Origin: Nephromyces sp. MM_2019
Taxonomy: Eukaryota > Apicomplexa > Aconoidasida > Nephromycida
Assembly (NCBI GenBank): GCA_015657535.1
Contig: JADHZB010000023.1
Span: 1 to 64,000, forward strand
DNA: 64,000 nucleotides
Reading direction: 5' to 3'
Shown one piece after another: positions 41,783 through 53,457 of this stretch (positions are counted from its first letter, which is position 1; each line of letters opens with the position of its first letter). A program made the position numbers and the translations under genes. The notes below the pieces were generated by a model, which saw nothing but the letters and a program-made list of their open reading frames with translations, was not told the origin of the DNA and made no database searches.

Positions 41783-42937
41783 CCACATGTATATAGCTAG
41801 AGATATAGAGTGTGTGAATTTATGAGGGTTTCTAACCCTCAAGATATATACAATGTTAGTAAATATGTGTGATTAGACAATGATTCAAAAAGATCTGTAT
41901 ATTTGTGGGTGAGGCTGACTCATGAAATCCGTTTTGAAGTTAAAAAATCTGTACCTACTTTGTTAATCTGTATAGTGGAAATTGAACACTTTACACGTTT
42001 CAGATAAATCATAAAAAGCTGAATTTAGATTTATTCAATAGTCCTATGTTAACGCATTTTATAAGTTTTTCTTTTTTTTATATAACTTTTGTCGTTTTAT
42101 CAAATTATTAAGGTGTGAACTAGAGCTTTTATTTCTTTGAATTTTATAATTTAATTAACTGTAATATATCTACTAGTTTATATATCAAATGGATTCTAGA
42201 TGTGTGTTTATATTTGAAATAATGATATATGTGTAATGATAAGTATGTATCGATATGTTTTGATGACATGTGTGTAGTGATATGTTTGATGATATCTATT
42301 ACTGGATTATATGTTTGTGTAGTGTAAAAAACATTTTCAAGTCATGTATTTTGTTTCCAGAGTATTATGATGTGCATTATGATGATTTTTCTGTAACTTT
42401 AGTATATTTGATGTTGTCCAATACGTTTTATTAGTAATTTGATTGGAAAATATATTTATATATTTTTTGTTATAACTGATATAATATCAAATAATTTTAG
42501 TGTGAGCTTGAAATAAAAAGTTTGCCAATTTATGAAACAATAAAATTAAATTCTAGAAAAAATAAGTTTAAATAGCTTGTTTATGCTAATAAAAAAATTA
42601 AATAAGATAGATAGTTTGCCTTGATAAACTTATGTGATTTTAAGGATTTTAGATATGCTGTTATATTTGAAAGAATGATATATGTGTAATTATAAGTATG
42701 TAGAGGATCAGTATAGTGTGTGTAAGTGAAGATTTGAGTCAGTATGTTAAGAGGCTTATTTGGGCTACAAGATTTAGCTTGATGCTGTATAACTCTAGAA
42801 TTTTTATTGCTTGTAATGAAGGACTTGTTTTGTTTTGTGTGTGTTTGTATTAAAAATTAAAATTCATCTTCAAACCGAACTATAAAATAAAAGAGTAATG
42901 TAAATCAAATAAAAATATAGGAGAAAAATTAAAGAAT
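41783..42937. other. Convergent intergenic spacer, PEX1 / SAM50
   Basis: Tail-to-tail spacer. Plus-strand base composition changes here from CA-rich (PEX1 side) to GT-rich (SAM50 side). The stretch at about 42190-42300 repeats tgatatgt/gtgtagtgat words. No gene seen. Confidence 0.6.
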
Positions 42938-45900
42938 CTAATATATATAGTTTATATGTATCTGAAAGTTATATGTTATGTGGTTTTCAATCATTGATTC
43001 AAAAGTGTATTAGGTTAAAATTTTTTTCGTATGTATCTAAAGTGTTTGTGAATAGGTATTTTTATAATTTGAGGTGTGCGTTCACTCAATTATTATGTGT
43101 GTATGTTTGTTTGTGTGTAGAGTTGCTGGTGTGTATAGTTTACTGCACAAATTAGGATAGATGTATAAGGCTTACCTGAAACCTCTCTGTAACATCATGA
43201 GGAGTACTATAGAATGGTTGAGCAATTGTAAATTCTGCTTGGCCAAATGGGAGAGGTATGCTTAGCCCAAACCCAACAGATAGCTTTAAGCCGGAATATA
43301 ATTCAGAAAGTGTGTTGCCTATGAAAATAATTCACACATTATGTGTCATTGTATCAGATAATAGTACGAGATTGAGTTCGTAGTAATCTATGTAAGTGAT
43401 GATCAAAATCATTAATGATTGGGAAGCTATGATATCTTAGCCAAATCAACAATTTGATATTATTTAAGTATGTGTGATTATATATACTAGTAGGATTTAG
43501 AATAAAGGTGTGTGGGAGTCAGATTTGTTGTTATTTAAAAAAATTTATCAAAGAAAGGTAACTCTATGTAGAAAATATGTAGCACTAGAACCATTTGTGT
43601 TGAAAGCGATTGATAGGGTTAAATTAAATAAAAATGAGTGGTGTGTATAAAAGGATTTAAAATCCATTCATCTGTCATAAATTAGAGATATACGATTAAA
43701 AATTCAAAATCAACCAGTGTATACACTTGATTTGTTATACAAAAATTATGAGTGTTAGTACTTACGATTGAGTCTTTTCCCTAAGCTTCCAAGGTGTGTA
43801 AATAGCATCAGCTGTGGTCTGTAGATGTGTGTGTATGTGTCAATTAGGAATAAATTTTGCTCATGAAAAATGAAGATGTAATTGTTTCTGTGTAAACCAG
43901 CTTGTAGCTATGTTTAAAATTTTATCTCAGTGATTGGTGTACATTCTTGTGTATAGTGATACACAAGATATTAAGTCATACACATATAATAGTACAATTT
44001 CATACACACATATCGAAATAGAATCTTCTACGAGCCCATAGTTAATAGTAGCTCAACTTACTCTATTGAATTGAAATGTTTTTTCAAGAATTCTAAATTA
44101 TAGAATAAATTGAATTGTGAAGAAATATAAACGTCTCCACCCAGATCATCACGCTTTGCTTGCCAAATTGAGTTAGAATTTTTGGTATAATCTGAAAAAA
44201 TTATATATAATTGTATATATATATATATATATATGTTGTGTTTGTAAATGTTGAAGGAAATCTAGTTGTGTGTATGTAATTATCAATCTACTCACATGTG
44301 TCAAAGGGGCCAAAGCCACGTGATTTGAACCCCTTCATAAGAAATTTTGAACCAGATGGGCCAGTGGATGAAAATCGATCGAAATAAGTGGAGGTATTCC
44401 CAAAGATAGGGAAAATTCCTCCAGCAAAAAAATTGTATTGTAAAGACTAGAGGTGGTAAATAAGTATGTATGTTTATGTGTTTGTGTGGGCCCAGATATA
44501 CTTACAGTTGTGTAAATAAGCATTTTTATATGTGCATATGTTTGTGTACTTGAGTATGTGTGTTACAAGAATGTGTTTAAGTGTATATTCAAGTGTGTGT
44601 GCTTAATTAAAGATATAAGTGTGTATGCATTAGTGCATGTAAAAATGTATATATGTAGATGAGAATTTACTGAGTGTTTGCATTGCTTAATATGTGCATT
44701 TATATATGTGATAGCTGTATTTACAGGTTTCATTTTAATTTTTGTATTACATTATTATATTGAGGAGTTGTTTATACCGAAAAAGAATATGAATAACCAA
44801 GTGGTACAGAATGTATGTGTGTATATATGACTATACAAAAACAAAATGAATGTGTGGAGAATTAAAACCAACCAAATTTTTTCGTAATACTCGGTTGAGA
44901 CTGGCAAAGAATTCGCCCTTTATTAAATAATTCCCCCCAAGAAGTGGCAATTCCTGTGAAAATTAGATCAAAGTTTTATTTATTAGATAAATATTTTGTG
45001 CATATTTTTTGGCATGAGCTTAGTAACCCATACTACACACACATACCAATGAGGCCTGGGTATTGTTTTGTATAGGATCATCAGGTGAGCAGATATTGTT
45101 ATAGCTGTATTTCAACGAGTGTTTGATAGAGGACAATTGTTCTTGGAGTAGCCTGACGGATATTTTATAATGTATAAGGATATCAAAATATAACTAAATA
45201 AACTACTACAAGGTCAAAAATATACCAGTTATTCCTCACGTATGTAAGCATTCATTATTAAATTATGTGTTTATAGTGCTCATGTATGTGTTGTATTTTA
45301 TCTATGTGTTGTGTTTGTTATTTGCAAATATATAGGGTTAATTAGGTGTGCTTCGGATTTTTTAATTAAATTGTGTGTAAGATATGCCTATAAAAGTGAG
45401 GTTATCATCAAACTAACGATTTGCTAGATACACGGTGAGCATCCAGGAATGGATTAAGTTGGTTGAGTCGATATTCCTATATTGTGTAGATAAATTGCAG
45501 GAAACTTTTCAAATAAATTTGATTTCTTGATGTATATAAGATACATATATATATTTCATATTGTATCAAGAGTCTCTGAACATTTTAAAATGCTTAGCTA
45601 CTCTTGCCTATTTCATATATTTAGATATCTTGATATCTATGTGATATCTATTTATTTTATGTATTCAATGTGATTCTAACCCAAGTGAAACTATGCTTCA
45701 TGGTGTTTTCCATGACCGTAAAATGTGCTGACCTGTGAAATCAATACATTCTATGTGCTAGAATCAATGTGTAACTCGTATATCTGTCATAAATATATAT
45801 CTATCTTCAATGAACATCATCACAAATGATTTATTCACGATTAAAAAAATTATACATGTGCTTTGTTGAAATAGATGTATGTAGTTTTTATGAAAGATGC

Positions 45901-48494
45901 TGGTCTAGTTTTTATGTATGTAAACATATGCTTGATTACAATGCTTGAACTTATTTTGGGTGTTAAATCAAATATGTGACTATTACAAATTAACAAGTGA
46001 TTGAGATAAAATGTGGAAATATTAGCGAAGATGTGTAGATAAGAAAATGTTGTGTAAGGGTGTAGTTAGTTCAAAACTTTGATTGATGTGTAAGATATAT
46101 GTTATGCTATGTGGTTTTTGTGTGTAAGGTGTGTGTAGTGCATGTAGAAAAGGGTTTATGTATATATTGTTTGTAGCCTTTATGTAATCTATTTATACTT
46201 ATAATGTGTTTGGTTCGATTTTTTTATACACATATCTGATCATTTTTATAGGTGTAGTGTTTAAAAGTATATACATTATGTGTGTAAATAATAAGGCCGC
46301 TCGAAATATAATAACTTTTATAAGTACCAAACTCACGAGAATTTTTCAGTGGAGGAGGCAAATGGGGAGTTATCTCTCTGTCAATTGAGCATAGGAATAT
46401 TATTTAAAAAATTATATAAGATGTATTAAAACAGGATCTAATTTGAAAGGTTATAAAATAAATTTGTGTGAAATTATGATTAGATGAAGTTAAAAAGTTA
46501 ATAACTCCGATTAATAAAGCATAAACTAACCGATCCTATTATAAAATTTAAATTACCAAACCAATTTTCGAATTTAGGAAGCCTTGGGAGAGTTATTGAG
46601 GCCTATATAAAGATTACAAAATGGTGTATATACTGTTAGTATTAAATATATCAAGTTGAATTTTCAGGTCCATTGAATGAAGCTAAAGTCTCTTAAAATA
46701 GATTTATCGCAAATATGTCAATAATTAATATAATTAGTCAAATATCGGTAAATAGCAGTGTAGTTGCATCAACAGTAAACATATTTACCGCTGACTCATT
46801 TCCTATCATAGGTAATGTTTTAAATGTAAGTCGCAATGACTCAAATCCTCTGAATACCGCTGGTACATTTGCTTCAAATTCCTATATAAACAAATATATA
46901 TGTAAACGGTCCAAATGTGAGTAAATTCAAAATAATGGTCTGTGTGTCCGCAAAGTTAACTAGATGTATATAGATGTGGTTAAAAATGACTTAGGGAGCT
47001 AAGTTATGAATTTTAAATACAATTTAACATTTGAGCTATTAAATATCTGAATATGAGTATATACATATATATATATGTATATATATATATTTATATATAC
47101 ATTCGGTTTGGTTGTTATGTTGTTTACGGAGTGTAAATATAAATTCCATTTATTAGTGTGTTTGTGTGTACAATAATATTTGTGACAGTGTGTGTGTTTA
47201 AATGGATATGTTATTTGCAAATATTTATATGCATTTCAATACCACTAAGTGTACTGAGTGCTGACGGTATGCTAAATGTTCATGTGAAAGAATTTCAAAT
47301 AACTTACAACAGATACTTGACCAGCATTGTTCACATATGTAGATATGGAAGAGCCCATTTTCTTAGGTGTGACAACGTAAATTACTTCAACATCTCGAGA
47401 AGTTTCACCCATATCAATGTGTGTTTCAATATTTCCAAACACTTCAAGAGATTTCAGGAGCTAATAATAAGAGTAGGAGATGTATTATAAAAGATTTTAT
47501 GATATGGAAATCAATTGATTGGACCATTTCCTTTAGGGTTGTTGGTCTCAATGTAAATATGTATGGAATTGCTATGCGTGAATCATAGAATTTTACAAGG
47601 GGATGAAATCAAAAAGGAATTTACAAATGAACATATTTGTGTAAACTCATATATGGCTATAGCCTGTAAGATGAGAAATGTAGAGTAGTTTTCATCAAAG
47701 TATAGAGGGACTGAGCATTGTGTCTAATTTGAAATCATTACCTCATTGACTCTCTCAACTTTCATTAATAAGTCGCCTATCGTTCCATTGTCCTTTGCCT
47801 TTTCAAACTGGAGTTTATTTGCCAGCCATTTAAGTTCTGAAAATATGATTAGAAATTGTTTTTAAATTTGACAATAACTAAAGGGGATAAAGTTATTTAA
47901 TGATACCATATATAATATGCTTAATTCACTTTATACAATATTTTGCTTTTAAAGAATCTTTAAGTATGAGAAAATCTTAGAATTGTTTTTCTAGGGAAAT
48001 AAGTTAATCGAGATTTGTCATACACATAACATACATAGGCCTTACGCGTGACTTAAGCAAAAAAATAACCATCTAATATTCCCCTTGCATATATATATCT
48101 CATATATATACAAACAACTCAAATTAAATCCAAACACAAACACAACTATATGGCTTAAGATAAAAGCTAAATGATTCAAATTAAACCCAAAATTTACTTA
48201 AAGAATCATTTAAACAGGGATTAGGGAATATTATTGGGATGGTTAAACTTTGAAAAATAAGCTTTTAGATTTAGGGACTGAGTGCATGATTATAATTTTG
48301 ATAGGTTATTGTTCCTTAAAGATACCCTCATATGAATATGAATGAATTATGTATATATTGGGTTAGTTTTATGTGTACAAATACTATAAATCAAAACAAA
48401 GCTTACGTCGCTCTGTAGCTCCAGTCCAGTAAAAAACGGCGGAATCGTATGTAGCGTCCAAATCAAGCTCAAGGTTCGCCTCTGAATCCGACAT
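42938..48494 (-). CDS. SAM50: SAM50/TOB55 mitochondrial outer-membrane assembly protein
   Basis: Fourteen exons: 48407..48494, 47742..47836, 47308..47460, 46789..46881, 46557..46602, 46337..46373, 45432..45476, 45047..45152, 44873..44953, 44296..44446, 44062..44191, 43766..43818, 43176..43318, 42938..42961; phases consistent, 414 residues. It has a short N-terminus, one POTRA-like region (SLEVFGNIETHIDMG, DVEVIYVVTPKKMGSS) and the 16-strand Omp85 barrel. The barrel includes SSTGPSGSKFLMKGFKSRG (the conserved loop6 region, GGP..IRGF in animals), RDDLGGDVYISSQF and GLSIPLPFGQAEFTIAQP. SAM50 inserts beta-barrel proteins in the mitochondrial outer membrane. Exons 5-7 are short and rest on phase and weak similarity. 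The last exon gives RFQIHINYIY as beta-signal; reading through instead gives RFQVSLIHLS. Introns are large (up to 860 nt) and CA-rich on the coding strand. Confidence 0.86.
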
Positions 48495-50911
48495 TTTTGG
48501 TAGGGGATTTGTGTAGAGGTAGTTGAAATAGTGATGAAGTGGAGCAAAATGTTGTGTCTAGCAATGAGAATAGATAAAATGAATTATAAAGCTGATGCAT
48601 GAATAATCAACTGTATCAAGTATTTTAAGTCCACAGAGCTATTATTATATGTAAGGCCTCATTTGTTTTCAGGTCTGAGAAACTAGGAAATTGGAGATTT
48701 AACATTTATATTCGAATAGGTGAAGTTTGAGTCAGGTGAGCTAAATTTTTAAATATTTGAAATTGAACAATAAGTTTCTAAGCAATTACTTGAAATAATT
48801 TCAGGCTTCAGCTGTGTTCAACATCTTTTGCATTCAATTGTGCGAGTGTGAATGCAAGTCGACAGTTTGCTCAGTATGTGTATAATTAACTATGTTCAAA
48901 CATCTAACTCGTATTGCGAGTGTGGGAGAGTATGTATGTGTGTGTGCTTGCTAATGTCTGACAGAGTGGTGTGAGTTTGCGTTTTATAGCAATCGTGTTA
49001 GTTAGAACTGTGCGAGAGTCTCGGTGTGTTACTGCTAAACACTAAGTGTTTGTAAATGTTGAGTATTTCTAGTGTGTACTTATTTTTGCTAAGAATTGGG
49101 AATGTGTTTGAGTGTTTGTAGTAGCAAGTACATTTAGCTTGGGGACTAGGTAAAATTCACCTTTATGTTTGCGTGTCTATGTCCTACACTCTCTGAAACC
49201 GTTTTGATAGGTTTGCTGTCTATTTATTTACATAATCTAAGGCATAGTATGTATATTTTTTGAAGTTCTGCTGTTAATTTATTAATGCTAAACAAGTTTT
49301 TAGTGAAGCTATATCGTCCTGTGGTAGAAATATGCTGAGCTTGTGCATGTATTTATTATCATGGCAGCTTTTTATTATTATTAAAGCCTTGTATGTGTGT
49401 GGTATATGGATTTTTCCTTTGTTCAAAATTCTAGGCAATTTTTGCTTGTTTATAAGTGCTAAACTTGCTGCACTCTACTAAACAAATGTGTTACGAGTGT
49501 TATCCTATAGTACCTATAGTCATAAAAATACATAAATGTACAGAGTTATGGATCAAGACTATTGTTTATTTTAATTAAGCTTTCAAATACTTGATTGAAG
49601 TTAGCATTCAAATCACATGAACTTTGAGATTTATTATGAATGGTAAATTTGAGTAATGAAGCATTGACAAAAACTATTTATTAGGCTATTGTTACTTTAA
49701 AGCTTAATTTTTAGTACTAGATTGTCCCATACTCCAATCTTCAATGTTTCATCAGTGTTTATTTATACATGAGTATGAGAAATTTTTATTATTTTTTTTA
49801 ATTTCGAATAAAATTCTAAATTTTACGAAAGTCTTAGGTTTTCCTTAAGCTTGATACCAACTCATGGCTTGGAAGAGGTTACAACTTTGGCTAATGGTTT
49901 TCAATTAAATGAGCATTTATAAGCCATGGAACGTAATTAATAGCAATATCAGAACGTAGATGCTATCTAATTAGTTTTTAGTTAATTCTTTCGTAGCACA
50001 TATGATACCTTAGTCTGTGGGGTATATTTTATCGAGGATCTTATTTTCTAAAATTCTTTCATCTATAATTGGAATACTCATTGCCACTGTGAAGTTTTGA
50101 TTGAAATACTTAATGCCAGTGTGGAGGTTTAATTGAGATACTTAATGCCACTGTGAAGGTTTAATTGCTCTGACCAATGATATTTATGAAAGTTTTGCTA
50201 TAGATAGCCCGAAACTTTTCAAACAAAATCCTTCAAATCTTTAAAATTGACAAAAAAAAAAAGCTGTAGGAAAATTTATACTTTCTAAATTACCAAATCG
50301 GGGGATTTTTCAATTTGAGTTTCCATTGTATAAAAACAATTGTGTTTCTTCATGTAATAAAAGCTTAAGCAACATGGATTCATATCATAGATAACTTTTA
50401 TAGCTTGGAGCTCAAGCTAATAAGATTCAATCCTGTTGTATTTCATGCTTCAATTTGTTTAGATATAATTTATCGACTATTTAAACTCTATAAAATCAAA
50501 AACATCCTGTATATTCAAATTAGATATAGGCTTCTATTGAGTTTTGATTTATATGGAGCTTAGGTACAGTCTCATATAATTAACAAAGCCTTCATATTTA
50601 TTAACATTGTATTAAAAGTTTTTATATATGCCTAATACGACGCTATTCAATATGTTTAGACAAAATTAAAATTTTCAAGGGTCCTGTAACAATTTAATTG
50701 CATTAAGGTTTTTGTAAAAAGTGTCAAGGTTTCTAAAAAGGGTCAAAATATTAATAAGTATACTGAATACAAAAGTTTAGAAAGCAGATTATTCATCCCA
50801 TTGTGAGTTTGCTTCATTTAGCAATGTTATTAAAACAGTTTGGTTTAGATCCTATATCTAACAATTGAAATTTGGTTTTTCATCTTTGAGCTCAGAGTGT
50901 ATTTGTGCAAG
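48495..50911. other. Divergent intergenic region, SAM50 / NEK-like kinase
   Basis: About 2.4 kb without a supported gene. GT-rich on the plus strand to about 49150, then more neutral. It contains the 32-bp triple repeat at 50068-50163. No RNA gene recognised. Confidence 0.6.
50068..50163. repeat. 32-bp tandem repeat, three copies
   Basis: Three direct units start at 50068, 50100 and 50132, each with the shared words atacttaatgcca and tgtgaaggttt (first copy more diverged). The array lies upstream of the NEK-like kinase. Confidence 0.85.
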
Positions 50912-52487
50912 ATGGAAAACTATAGATTTGAGAAAAGACTCGGAGCTGGAGCACATGGTTATTGTTGCTTAGTAAAACACAAGTTCACTAGTTAGTTAGA
51001 TAATATAAGCCCTAATTATATAAACTAAAAATATTTAGGAAAATTCAACACTTTCCTCGATTTTTAAACCAACTACATTAAGCCTGAATAATTGTAAATT
51101 TGTTTTTACAAATCTAAAACTAAGGTAAAAATTATGTTATGAAAAATCTAACACTTTCTAACAAGTCAAGAGTATCTAAAAAAAGTTCACTTGACCAAGC
51201 TGAGTTTCTGAAATCTCTAGACTCTCATCCTAACATTATCCAATATATTGATTATTTCTATACACCAAGGAGTAATGCAATATATTTGCTCATAGAGTGT
51301 GCTGATGGATCTGATTTAAGCGGAGAGATTCTCAGACAGAAATTAAGGCTTGGTAATGATGAGCAATATTCAAAGCAAGCAAAAAGTTCAAACAAAATGG
51401 GGAATTTCCAATACCCTATGACTCAAACTACCATAGAGTCTGAAGCTGACGGGCAAAGATCCTTATCAGCGTATTTCAGCGAGGAGCATATACTTTTAAT
51501 TTTTCTACAACTAAGTGCTGCTTTATACCATCTACACGAAAAACATATAGTCCATAGAAATATTAAGACACAGAATGTGTTTTTTACTAGCGAAGGATAC
51601 GTTAAAATAAGTGATTTTGGTACCTTGAATAAATTGCGTTCAAACTTAAGTACCTCTGAAGATGACACTACTAACTCAAGTCTTGTTCCATCTGAGACTC
51701 GTTGCTATCAATCATCTGATGAAAAGAGTGACATCTGGTCATTAGGATGTTTACTTTATGAGCTTTGCTTTCTAGATAAGCTATATTCAGGTGTGCTAAA
51801 AATATATTTTTTCGAAATTTTCTTTGTAGAATTTTTGCTAATAAGTTTTGCATTCTTAAGTGTGCTGTTTTGGTATATTGAGTCGTTCACACTATTTCTC
51901 GAAAATATTTTAAAGGACAACATAAACTCAGCTTGCCTAGTTATAAGAAAGGTTTTAAAAGGAATATCAAAAATATCTAAATTCAGTCATAACTTTTGAG
52001 TAAAATTATGGGTCATGCCTTAGAAGAAATTAAAGTTTCTATCTTCTCCGAAAAGAGAATGACTTTTCCAAACTCGATGAAAATGTATTCTCCTGGGATT
52101 AAAAGTATCCTATCACGAATGCTAGAACATCACTCAGATATGAGGCCAATGATTTCTGATATCCTCCTTGACAAGTATATGTTTCATTCATTGAAAAAGC
52201 TCGCCAAAAGGTAAGAAATAACTAGCAGTGTAAAATTTGAGTTTATAATCTTATTTCAAGCCTTTTTCATATCTCAAGGTTAGCTTTTTTGTGGTTATAT
52301 ATGATAAATTATTCTTGATGAAGTTAATTGAATTCAAGGATACCATTGGACATACATAAAATTTTAGAATTATTAACCAAAGTATAAAGTATATCTAATT
52401 TTAACTATAAATAGGTATCCTCAATTGGATCACGTTAATGATCTTGTCAAAGGCCTCGTAAAATCTTTACTAGTTAATCAGAGTTAA
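50912..52487 (+). CDS. NEK-like protein kinase with HRN in place of HRD
   Basis: Exons 50912..50990, 51125..51790, then 52001..52210 and 52415..52487. The link between 51790 and 52001 is out of phase (1 into 2), so either a small extra exon (51830..51872 fits) or another junction exists. Total about 340-356 residues. The Gly loop is LGAGAHG, the beta-3 Lys is in YVMK (Lys33), HPNIIQYIDYF follows, then the NEK block FLQLSAALYHLHEKHIVHRNIKTQNVFF and ISDFG, SDIWSLGCLLYELC, and SRMLEHHSDMRP. The catalytic-loop Asp is Asn (Asn172, codon 51559-51561), while the Lys and DFG Asp are kept. About 45 extra residues lie before the catalytic loop (QYSKQAKSSNKMGNF region). NEK kinases serve mitosis and cilia; this one may be a pseudokinase or weak enzyme. 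Confidence 0.85.
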
Positions 52488-52624
52488 ACTGAGGGTAATA
52501 TTGTATAAATTTTCTTAGAAAGCTAAAGTAAAAAACGTCCACAAGTTTAACTTCCTTTAAATAATTTTCTAGTCTCTTACTCCTTGTGCTTACCACTATC
52601 CCCCTGGGAATATCTTATCGAACA

Positions 52625-53457
52625 ATGACTGCTTTGCATTTAAGTTCTATATCAATGCGAACACATGTTCATAAATCAGTAAAATTTTCAGTTTTTATAA
52701 TTCCAAAATTTGTACTAAAAGATAACATTTATGAAGTAATTTTAAATCAAGATATAAGAAATCAAACTTTAAATGAATTTATATATAAATCAAACTATAA
52801 AAAGTGTAGAAATAAGGCAGTACAATCTTATTTCCAGAATAAAACTAACTTGTTTGATAATTCAGTTGAAGCATATAAAATATATAAATTCACTCAAACA
52901 GATTAAAAAAAAATTCAAGTAAACAGCATTATAAAATATGGTATATTAATTGAAGTTGTTTTTGGACATACTTATTTATTTAAATAGAATTTCCAGATGG
53001 TCCCCAGAAAATTGACATTGAGCCACTAGATGAATTAATGGAAAAAAAATCAAATTTGGAGTTTTATTATAAAATTGATAACCTGTTTGAATCTTTCAGA
53101 AATGAATCTGCTAGTAGAGAAAATGAATTTCTCAATCAATATATCGAAAAATGTGACAGGCAACTCAATAATTTTACAGACACTAGAATCCTATATTCAA
53201 ATTCTACGAACAGCAATTCTCAGCTTTCCAGAAACTCAGAAGATAGGTCAAAACAGGATAAATATGACAAAAAAATCCACTCAGTCAATGTTGAAAATAA
53301 AAGAGATTCAAGTCCACCAGTCATTTACAACTATAAAAACTGTAAATCAAGTAGAGAGCTGAATTCTAAAAATTCTATTTCATCAGATAAAATTCAAGAT
53401 AGAAAAAATTTAGAATTTCCACGACATGTTTTCAACATTAAATTAAAATTACTTTGA
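52625..53457 (+). CDS. Unrecognised Asn/Ser/Lys-rich protein, probably two exons
   Basis: Two open segments follow the kinase on the same strand. The first runs from ATG 52625 (MTALHLSSISMRTHVHKSVK) to a stop at 52906. The second, from about 52997 to 53457, includes KIDIEPLDELMEKKSNLEF, an Asn/Ser-rich middle and FNIKLKLL at the end. A phase-1 splice from 52804 to the acceptor before 52997 joins them in frame (YKKYGPQKIDIE); a phase-0 alternative also exists, so the junction is unsettled. No family is recognised. It lies 138 bases after the kinase stop and could instead be part of a longer kinase transcript. Confidence 0.42.

Noticed and set aside
48347..48547. 66-codon minus-strand frame at the SAM50 5' end
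   Set aside because: It is out of frame with the SAM50 start MSDSEANLELDLD at 48494, which fits the downstream exons in phase.
51830..51993. A real membrane segment in the kinase
   Set aside because: The hydrophobic run comes from T-rich DNA between a donor and the next kinase exon; it interrupts the C-lobe where NEKs have none. Kept only as an unresolved junction.
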